DNA from: Pseudomonadota bacterium
GTDB taxonomy: Bacteria; Pseudomonadota; Gammaproteobacteria; DASZBR01
Assembly (NCBI GenBank): GCA_021777765.1
Contig: JAJYDF010000006.1
Span: 1-64,000 of the forward strand
Direction of reading: 5' to 3'
DNA length: 64,000 bases
The notes beneath the pieces are model-generated. The model was not told where the DNA came from. It did not search any database and saw nothing but the letters and a program-made list of their open reading frames with translations. How positions within the stretch are numbered: position 1 is the first letter of the stretch; each line of letters begins with the position of its first letter. This document shows positions 35,058 to 43,029 of this stretch, one piece after another. The position numbers were made by a program, and so were the translations under genes.

Positions 35058-38000
35058 TTATCTTCTTTTGTTATTAAAATAAGGATTTTTAATTTCTTTT
35101 TCAATCCTTGAAATGTCGATATTTTTTAGATATAAATTATCATTCCAATAAAATAAGCTGTTTATATTAGACATATTTTGTTTGTTCATTAGTTTAATAA
35201 TATCAATATCTTTAGATTGATATTTATCAATAAGTTTATTGCTGAGAAACTGCTCAATAGTAGTAACTGCTTCTTTTGATTTATTTTTCGTATGAGCAAA
35301 TGGCAGTTCAGATAATGCTTTTATAAGCATGTCGCCATTAAAAATTGTTTCAGGATCACCTTTAGGTCTCAAGACCCTGGCTAATTCACTACATGTTTGT
35401 TCTAATCTATTATTACGTCCGGTATTATTTATATTTTGGGTCGATGAGAAGAGGCGATATTTATCGTTATATATCTTATTAACCTCAATTGCATAAGGTT
35501 GTAACAATTGGATGATGATCATTGCATACAAACTGTAACTATTTGCTGCTTCTTTTTTGCTGGATAAATAGCTATTAATGGACTGTATATCAGGCAATAA
35601 TTTACATAAAGTATTTAAATAGGTACAAGCTTGACTGCTGTCCATATCGATAGAGTCATAATTACTGTACATGTTTTTTTGATTAAATAAATAATTGATG
35701 AAAGATTTTGCCAATTTCTTTGCCATTTTTATTTTAAGATCATCTGGTATTAATTGGAATATTATTGTAACAGCGAGTTGAATAGGCTGAATTTCGTGTT
35801 TAGTTCTATTACTTAAACAATATTTGCAATAAGCTAATAACAGATTATGGGCCATATCAACATCTCTAACGCAACTACATAATCCAACCATGAGCTCAGT
35901 CACAACAGATGGTTCTAAATGATTACACATTTTAACAAAATCTGTGGTTGTTTTAACAAGATGTAAATATTCAAGGGCAAAAATAGCTCGACAGTTTATG
36001 GGTAATAGAGATATCAAACAATTAAATTCTTCAAATAGAGTAATTTTAGTTCGATGTTTATTGATAAATTCTAACTTTTTATCTTCTGGCAACAATTCAC
36101 ATATGGAAATTGCTGCTTGAATGGATAAATTAATATGTGGATATCGCAGATAAAACAAGTAGCAAGATTCTTTAGGAATAACTGTCAGTATTGAGAGTAA
36201 ATTGTTTTCCGTGCGAATTAATAAACTGATTGCTTCTAGAAATTGTTGAATTTTATCTGATTCAACTTTTGTGATATTTTTCTTGTTGTTAAATATTTTA
36301 AGAATGAGTGCAAAGTTGGCAAGGTTTGCGTTGATTAATAAATCTTCATGAGACAATATTTCATCAACTAACAAGTTAATATTTTCTGAAAATATTATAC
36401 TTAATTCATTACGCAAAATTCCATGTAGCGCTGGTACTATGGTTTTTATGTAAAATTTTAAAAATTCCGGCACTGCATCTGGTTTTATTTTCAATAATTT
36501 TAAAGCAAGTTCTAGGCAGAATAGTGGTTGAGAGTGAAAAATATTCGGATTAGGTAATATAAATTGTTCAGGAGTTTCCCGCTTGGTACGTGCTAAATCT
36601 AATATGAATGATTGTTGTTCAGCAGGATCAAGCAAATTTAAAATATTATCCAAAGTGGATTTACCATGCAATAAGTTGCAATATTTTCTTGCTAGTAGTA
36701 AGCGTTCTTCCGAATTGAATAATTTAAGAAGGTCTAATAGTTGGGATATGTTTGTAACTTTTAATGCTATTAATTCTACATAAGCTGAAGAAAGGAAAGT
36801 AAATACACGATGGCGCGCTATCTGAGGAACAACGGATAATATATCTAAAAAGTCTTTAAATTCTTTTGTCAAATTGCGGTGTCTAGAGATAAACTTGATA
36901 ATTTGTTGTATTTCATCACTAGTTGAATTCTCATCAAAATATAAAGCAATGAGGCGTTTTAATATGACTAAAGTCATAGGGGTAGCAGTTTGTGTATCAG
37001 CTAGTATCAAATGTTTATATGGCAATAAAATAACATAAATTTTCAAATCAACTACATCATTTGAAAGAGTATTGAGGATATGATGGATATTAAGTTTGAC
37101 AAAATCTTCAGCATGTAGCTTATTAGATAATTCAATCGCACGTAACAGTATTATCCACAAAGGCTCGCTACTTCTTAAAGATAATACTCTCTCAAAAACG
37201 ATTTTGTTCAGCCATTTTTCATCGAGTGTGAAATGATGTAACAATTCTTTCCATTGCTTAGCTTCGAACTGAAATGCAGCTTGTCTGCCTCTCTCAGATA
37301 TTGTTTTAATAATAGTTCCATGCTTGGCCATATCAAACGAGGGTATATTTACATCTGCACGTAACCTTAGTTCGAATTGTTCATGAAAATATTTATTCAT
37401 GGCGGTTTCATATGACTCGATATTTTTACGTTCTGCGGCTAATGCAAGTTGTTTAATATTTGCTGCTTGTTGAAAATTAACAAGATTGCTGGATAGCAGA
37501 TGAATTAATTGAAACACTAGATATTTTGTTGATAGATGGGATCTATATTGATTAAATAAGTATATTAAAGAAAATATTTCATTTGTGATGGCAGTAAAAT
37601 TACCTTTATTTATATTTGAGAAAAGTAACTTTTGCCAATCATCTGAAGAGGTAATTTCTTCTAACATACGGCCAAATAAGTAATGATAATGTTGACCTTC
37701 TTTAAGCGATAATTCAATTTGAGATCCAAAATAACCTTCGATTTGTTCTGAATAAGTTGAATTTGCTTTGGCATGTTTCTTTTTGCTAGCACTTATAAAT
37801 TCATCTTCTGAGGGTAAATTAGAGAAGATATTATTAACTATTTTTTCAATTTGTTGTTCATTGGTAAAATACAATAACTCGTTAATAAAAATAATAGTTT
37901 CTAGTAATTTAATTTGACGAGTGATGGCCATTTCACTTAGAGGTAAAGCGGCAGATTTCTGTAATGGTTTTTTGGCGAGCGATTTAAACTGTTCAACAAT

Positions 38001-39812
38001 GCTCATTAGACTAATGTGCCATTCAGTTGAACTGAGATAATTATTTAATATATCAATCAGTAGTGAATAATGATTAACATCTGGTGCAGATGAAACTACT
38101 TTTAGTAATGCTGCTGCCACTTGTTGATTTATGAACGATTTTTGTGTGATTTCAAAACTATTGTTACCATCTTCTTCGGCTGCACGTAAAATTTTACGGA
38201 CAAATGGGTCAAGATTTTTTAGATCAACAGTTTTAATATCTAACATTTTTAATTGATGGAGTATATTTAATACTACATGCACACCACAAGACCAACGATC
38301 AGTGAGTTTCGCGCACGGTTCTATCAACTCACATTTATAGCCGATTAATTGTGCAAACGCTTGTTGAATAACAGGAAAATTGTAATTGCCAGCACTATCG
38401 ATAACTTTAATCATTTTTTGTTTTTGATCAATTATGATCGCAACTTGATGATTATCTATTGATATTTTATCAAGTAAGCCAAAGGAAAATATGATGGTTT
38501 GATACGAATTTGGCAACTTGCTAATAATGCCGGGTATTAATGCTTGAGTTGCAAAATTAAAATGTTCAGTGAGTACAAATATATCACTATTGGCAGATAA
38601 GAATTTACGCAATGCTCGATTGACTTGATCAAATGCAAGTCCCCCTGTAACAGTACGAGATTTTATTTTTTGAATGTTAATAAGTTCTTTTGCTTCAGCA
38701 ATGAAGCGGGTGATAGCAGCTTGTTGTTGAATGTTTCGGTGAAACAATTCAGTTTTTTGTTGATCGCTTAATAGTTTATCTAATTTGGTATGGAGTTCGG
38801 TTAATGATGCGGCAGAAATGGTAAATGTGAGTGATTGACGATCAAAGCTTATATCACTGAATATTGTATTTAACTGCGCAAGTTTTTCATCAAATGATTT
38901 TTTATCATCATCAGATAACATAAAATTACTAAATAAAAATTCATATTTATCTTTGAATTGATAAATTAATTTTACTTTACCATTTACCTCAAATTGAAAT
39001 GTTAGGTTGTTTGCGTAAATACAATTATCATTTGTTAACAATTCTGGGTGGGTGTCAAAGAATTGTACACGATGATATTGCTTTGGCTCATATAATGTTT
39101 CTGTCTCTTTTGAGTAAGATTGAGTTTTTTGCGCGATATTTTGTTCAGGAAGAGCGGAGAGCGAAAAATCAGTGCTTACCGGTAAATTAATTTCTTGTGC
39201 ATTTTTAACTTTAAATCGCGGGCATTGAAAAGTTTGCTTAATATGTTCAACTAATTGTTTTGGTAATAATCCTTGCTTCAATAAACGAACTTGTGGTGGC
39301 TGTTCTTTAAAATGTGTCGATAAGGGTTGCTGCTGACATTGTTGTAGTTGAGTAATAAAATTTTCGCTATTTTCAGCAATGGCCAGCAACATTTCTAATG
39401 CAATGACGGTGCCGTCGATAGATGATTCGCGATATTGCAATTCTGTATTTGATAATAATATTGCTATGCGATCATTAAAATAATGGCAAAGTAAATTAAT
39501 AATATTGCGCGTGGTATAGTTTAACCAATATCTCCCTTTCGGATCGCCAATAAAGCAAAGAATTTTATTATCGGGCAATATACGTAAATAAATTGCCAGA
39601 GAATTAGAGAATGTCAGTACTTCATCATTATTAGCCTTTAAAGGTAAATGCGGCAAAGTAATACGCAAATCTTCAGGGCCTGTCAGATAATATGTTGGTT
39701 TTTGAAAGGGCCTGATTTTAGTGTCGACAATTTGTGCGATTTGAGTTGGACTTAATTTGTTTTGTTGTATTGTAGATAGATTTTTTCTGATTTCGTTATT
39801 TGATTGACTCAT
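35058..39812 (-). CDS. 1584-residue protein with CE-clan cysteine-protease-like domain, candidate effector
   Basis: A very large cytoplasmic-looking protein with no signal peptide. Residues about 405-525 resemble a CE-clan (Ulp1/YopJ-like) cysteine protease: His455 in DNHQVAIIID, Asp472 in KVIDSAGN and Cys509 in DRWSCGVHVVLNIL. The usual oxyanion glutamine before the Cys is not obvious. Residues about 65-145 look like a second, degenerate copy (NSLAIYLRILPDN, FIGDPKG, SSIDGTVIALEML), with Asn in place of His and Asp in place of Cys. Residues 560-1584 look like helical repeats. CE-clan enzymes of intracellular bacteria act as deubiquitinases, SUMO proteases or acetyltransferases. The C-terminus ends in NNKRR. 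The fold call is by eye. Confidence 0.7.
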   Translation of the reverse strand: MSQSNNEIRKNLSTIQQNKLSPTQIAQIVDTKIRPFQKPTYYLTGPEDLRITLPHLPLKANNDEVLTFSNSLAIYLRILPDNKILCFIGDPKGRYWLNYTTRNIINLLCHYFNDRIAILLSNTELQYRESSIDGTVIALEMLLAIAENSENFITQLQQCQQQPLSTHFKEQPPQVRLLKQGLLPKQLVEHIKQTFQCPRFKVKNAQEINLPVSTDFSLSALPEQNIAQKTQSYSKETETLYEPKQYHRVQFFDTHPELLTNDNCIYANNLTFQFEVNGKVKLIYQFKDKYEFLFSNFMLSDDDKKSFDEKLAQLNTIFSDISFDRQSLTFTISAASLTELHTKLDKLLSDQQKTELFHRNIQQQAAITRFIAEAKELINIQKIKSRTVTGGLAFDQVNRALRKFLSANSDIFVLTEHFNFATQALIPGIISKLPNSYQTIIFSFGLLDKISIDNHQVAIIIDQKQKMIKVIDSAGNYNFPVIQQAFAQLIGYKCELIEPCAKLTDRWSCGVHVVLNILHQLKMLDIKTVDLKNLDPFVRKILRAAEEDGNNSFEITQKSFINQQVAAALLKVVSSAPDVNHYSLLIDILNNYLSSTEWHISLMSIVEQFKSLAKKPLQKSAALPLSEMAITRQIKLLETIIFINELLYFTNEQQIEKIVNNIFSNLPSEDEFISASKKKHAKANSTYSEQIEGYFGSQIELSLKEGQHYHYLFGRMLEEITSSDDWQKLLFSNINKGNFTAITNEIFSLIYLFNQYRSHLSTKYLVFQLIHLLSSNLVNFQQAANIKQLALAAERKNIESYETAMNKYFHEQFELRLRADVNIPSFDMAKHGTIIKTISERGRQAAFQFEAKQWKELLHHFTLDEKWLNKIVFERVLSLRSSEPLWIILLRAIELSNKLHAEDFVKLNIHHILNTLSNDVVDLKIYVILLPYKHLILADTQTATPMTLVILKRLIALYFDENSTSDEIQQIIKFISRHRNLTKEFKDFLDILSVVPQIARHRVFTFLSSAYVELIALKVTNISQLLDLLKLFNSEERLLLARKYCNLLHGKSTLDNILNLLDPAEQQSFILDLARTKRETPEQFILPNPNIFHSQPLFCLELALKLLKIKPDAVPEFLKFYIKTIVPALHGILRNELSIIFSENINLLVDEILSHEDLLINANLANFALILKIFNNKKNITKVESDKIQQFLEAISLLIRTENNLLSILTVIPKESCYLFYLRYPHINLSIQAAISICELLPEDKKLEFINKHRTKITLFEEFNCLISLLPINCRAIFALEYLHLVKTTTDFVKMCNHLEPSVVTELMVGLCSCVRDVDMAHNLLLAYCKYCLSNRTKHEIQPIQLAVTIIFQLIPDDLKIKMAKKLAKSFINYLFNQKNMYSNYDSIDMDSSQACTYLNTLCKLLPDIQSINSYLSSKKEAANSYSLYAMIIIQLLQPYAIEVNKIYNDKYRLFSSTQNINNTGRNNRLEQTCSELARVLRPKGDPETIFNGDMLIKALSELPFAHTKNKSKEAVTTIEQFLSNKLIDKYQSKDIDIIKLMNKQNMSNINSLFYWNDNLYLKNIDISRIEKEIKNPYFNNKRR

Positions 39813-39924
39813 ACTTATGACTTCTTTGCAGGGGTTAATACTTTAGTTAACTGTAAACTAGGTAACAAGAAGGCGATTATTATAACAAAAATAATGAAGT
39901 TGAGCAATCTGAGGTGAGTGCTTA

Positions 39925-42840
39925 TTATCGTGTTCTTTTTGAGTTATTTTGTTTGAGTAGTGATTCTTCAAAGAGAAGTGTTCTTTCTCTACTCATTTCG
40001 CTGTTCCTAGCATTTTCATTGAGTATTGTTTGATTTTCTTGCGCAGATTGCAATTCATTTGCTGTTGATCGAGGAGATTGCAGTATATTTGAAAAATCCA
40101 GCAATGATCTTGCTGAGGGAAATGTTTCGGATAATGCATCTTCAAATTCATTATGTTGTGAGAAATCTAGATATGAAGTTTGTCGTAGTAACTGATCATT
40201 TTCTGTTCTATTTCTGCTCTTACCTAGGGCAAGCATTTTTTCCCATAATTGATTGGATTTTTCAGGGTATCTTTCTTTAGTTATTGCTATGATTTTTAAT
40301 ACATCTGTTTTGTCTAAGTGTGAAATGACCGTTTCATAATTGTTAAAAACATAATTGAGCAAGTGATGGATAAATAAATCTTGATGTTGTCGTGTGATAT
40401 TATATTGACCGGCTACTAAAACTTTAAGATAAGCAAAACAGAATTCCTTGTTTATCCCTAGCCAATGTTGTATGAAATCTTTTGCGCATTCTGCTAGGTT
40501 CAATTGTTGTTGAAATAATTGAGATATCATTGATGATTTTTCATTCATCTTGATAATATTTCTATGAAATATCAACAAATCTTTTAAATGGAAGCTATAA
40601 TCCTTTTCGTTAAACATCGTTATAAGTTGATCTAAATCATTAATATCTTTTAAATAGTCAGGCATAAGTTCATAACACTGATTAAGTAAAGCATGAACAA
40701 AAAATGTGGATGGAGATATTCTAATCTGATTTTGATTGCTAATTTGAGTTAATAACTCAACAATTTCTAAACGATATAATTTTTTGGCTTTGAAGAAAAC
40801 AATTAAAAATTGAACTGTCTTTTCTGTGGTGTAGTAATTAGCCAATTCTTGTAGTAATAAACGACATATGATAATTTGATTCTGTTCTATATAGAGATAT
40901 AGTGCTCTATTTAAAAAATCAGGTGAGAGCATGACGTTAAATGATTTGGTATTTCTTTTTAAGTCCAATATTGCAGAAATATAATTGGACAATCCTCTTT
41001 TAGCCAAGGCAAGAAAATAGGATTGTTCTATATTGTCTTTATGTTCGTGCTTCATTACCTCTTCAAACCATAACCACAATTGCTGATTTGTTAGAAAATT
41101 TTGAGAGAATTGATTATCGCACGAGCTCGCAAGGTTTATTAGTTCAACAATTTTATCATTAAAATCGTTTATTGTTTTAGCATTAACCTCTTCCAAAAAA
41201 AATCTTGTGCCATTAACAAACTGCTGTACATTTTGATATGATTTGCAGAAATTATTTATTAAATCGTCAAAAATAAATAAGAGTTCAGCATTAATGATTA
41301 ATATCAATTTTTGGCTTTCTTCAATATTACCAGGCATCAGCTTACCTATGATTGACAGGAGATCATCAATAGTAAACACCTCATGCAATGATTTAGTATC
41401 GTGGAGTTGCCGATAGATAGTGAGGACATGTTGAATTAAATTAATTCTGGTTGCATAAGACTTAAGATTAGCGGTTAAAAAACGCATAATGGCTACAAGC
41501 CTATCTTTCTGTGAATAATGCATTGAGAAAAATGACATATAAAAATCGATGGCTCTTTTATATTCTTTTAAATCTTTATGAGTTTGACTATCTTGTTGCG
41601 CTGAGACTTTATTGTCAGTGGCTTGATAAAAGTTCATTTTAATTAAAAAATTTCGAAAACGAACGTCTTGTATAGGAAAAGTAAGAAAACCAGAGTTATA
41701 TTCAAAAACAAATTTTATAAAATCACGAGAGGCGATGTTTACCATTAACCCAGATCTATTAACAAAACGACCCTCTGGTAATGAATATTCAGATACTCGG
41801 GTTTGAAAATTTATGGCATTTATTTGCTTGCTTGTTACTTTTTCAAATTCTTCAATGATTTGTAACATGATATCTTGAATGTTTGTAGTGCCATGATGTT
41901 TAATAACTCCTTCAATGAATTTATTGTCATTAAATATTTGAGCATATGTATTAAAAGAAGGTGTATTTAGTAATAACCATATTAATAAAGGTATCTGTTT
42001 ATATTGGCCTAACACTTCACAGACTGATGTTGAACGGAATGGTTGCTGAAGAGGGGGGGCACCTTTTTCAGATAATAATGTCCAGTATTTATAAATAGGT
42101 TCTTTTGAATTTATTAGTTGTTCATCTGTAAGTAATTGTACGAAATTAGATATTATTGAATGAATAGACTGTGCGACACACTTAAAAAAATTGATATTGC
42201 CAGTTGCTGCAGCTAATTCAATAGCTGATAGTGTCCCGTAGGTGGTGTAAGTAGTACATCTTAAAATTTGTGCTAAATTAATTCTTATTTTATCCATATG
42301 ATTTGATTTAAAACTAGAATTCTCATTGAGTTGATATTTATTATTTTTAATATAATTAATCTCAATGTCACATTGTGTAGAAAGCGCTATAAGACATATA
42401 TTTAGTTGAAAATCGGCTGATAATCGTCGAGGACTGCTGAGTTGAATTAACCCGTTTAATAGATGGTAAGTTGTTTCAAGGTTAACATCATAAGATAATT
42501 CAATCATATCAGCGAGTTGATCGAGTATTTCCTTGGATAATAATCCTATAAACGTTTCTCCACAGAGTTGTTTTAACTTCTGAAATTTATAATCATGTGT
42601 GGTGCGCGTATCGTCTTTTTCTGTGATATCGAATCCTGCAATCTCTAGTAATAATTCAGGTGGAAGATATTTGAAATAATATTGATTTTCCTCTAGCTTG
42701 TTATTTTCAGATTGTTCAATCTTTGTTAAAGGAATGTTGGGGTGAATCACAGATTCATTATCTGTTAATACTGGTTCGCTTGGTGCGTTCTCATTAGTGA
42801 CATAGATAACGGGTAATCTTAATAATTCAGGTTTTCTCAT
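39925..42840 (-). CDS. Large helical protein, paralog 1 of a tandem pair
   Basis: A 971-residue protein, mostly helical with no recognised domain, membrane segment or signal peptide. It is clearly paralogous over its full length to the next upstream gene (43030-45876). Shared stretches include the N-terminus (MRKPELLRLPV against MKNPKLLQLPV), ELAAATGNINFFK, and the C-terminal ARSLLDFSNILQSPRSTANE. The last 20 residues run LLFEESLLKQNNSKRTR: an acidic stretch followed by a basic tail, similar to Dot/Icm export signals. The start is ATG 42840 with a weak ribosome-binding site. Function is unknown; it was probably duplicated in place and has since diverged. Confidence 0.75.
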   Translation of the reverse strand: MRKPELLRLPVIYVTNENAPSEPVLTDNESVIHPNIPLTKIEQSENNKLEENQYYFKYLPPELLLEIAGFDITEKDDTRTTHDYKFQKLKQLCGETFIGLLSKEILDQLADMIELSYDVNLETTYHLLNGLIQLSSPRRLSADFQLNICLIALSTQCDIEINYIKNNKYQLNENSSFKSNHMDKIRINLAQILRCTTYTTYGTLSAIELAAATGNINFFKCVAQSIHSIISNFVQLLTDEQLINSKEPIYKYWTLLSEKGAPPLQQPFRSTSVCEVLGQYKQIPLLIWLLLNTPSFNTYAQIFNDNKFIEGVIKHHGTTNIQDIMLQIIEEFEKVTSKQINAINFQTRVSEYSLPEGRFVNRSGLMVNIASRDFIKFVFEYNSGFLTFPIQDVRFRNFLIKMNFYQATDNKVSAQQDSQTHKDLKEYKRAIDFYMSFFSMHYSQKDRLVAIMRFLTANLKSYATRINLIQHVLTIYRQLHDTKSLHEVFTIDDLLSIIGKLMPGNIEESQKLILIINAELLFIFDDLINNFCKSYQNVQQFVNGTRFFLEEVNAKTINDFNDKIVELINLASSCDNQFSQNFLTNQQLWLWFEEVMKHEHKDNIEQSYFLALAKRGLSNYISAILDLKRNTKSFNVMLSPDFLNRALYLYIEQNQIIICRLLLQELANYYTTEKTVQFLIVFFKAKKLYRLEIVELLTQISNQNQIRISPSTFFVHALLNQCYELMPDYLKDINDLDQLITMFNEKDYSFHLKDLLIFHRNIIKMNEKSSMISQLFQQQLNLAECAKDFIQHWLGINKEFCFAYLKVLVAGQYNITRQHQDLFIHHLLNYVFNNYETVISHLDKTDVLKIIAITKERYPEKSNQLWEKMLALGKSRNRTENDQLLRQTSYLDFSQHNEFEDALSETFPSARSLLDFSNILQSPRSTANELQSAQENQTILNENARNSEMSRERTLLFEESLLKQNNSKRTR

Positions 42841-42959
42841 GACGGGCTCAATTATAGAAATAGAAAGTGCGGTTATCCTAACACGGTTTTATATTAAAAA
42901 TTGATGAAAAGCGTAAAGGAAGTAAGTGCTATCTATCCACTTTCTAAGCTACGTATTTC

Positions 42960-43022
42960 ATACAAGGTAATTGTTTTCTTACAGTGCTATTCTATCCTAC
43001 AATTACTACCTTCTTTTGTTAT
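42960..43022. repeat. Duplicated 3'-flank segment (matches 35016-35077)
   Basis: TACAAGGTAATTGTTTTCTT and the following ~40 bases to TTCTTTTGTTAT closely match 35016-35077, which spans the 3' end and stop of the 1584-residue gene (NNKRR-stop on the minus strand). Here the segment lies just downstream of the 948-residue gene without being part of a gene. It looks like a relic of an older gene end left by duplication. Confidence 0.6.
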
Positions 43023-43029
43023 AGATAAT

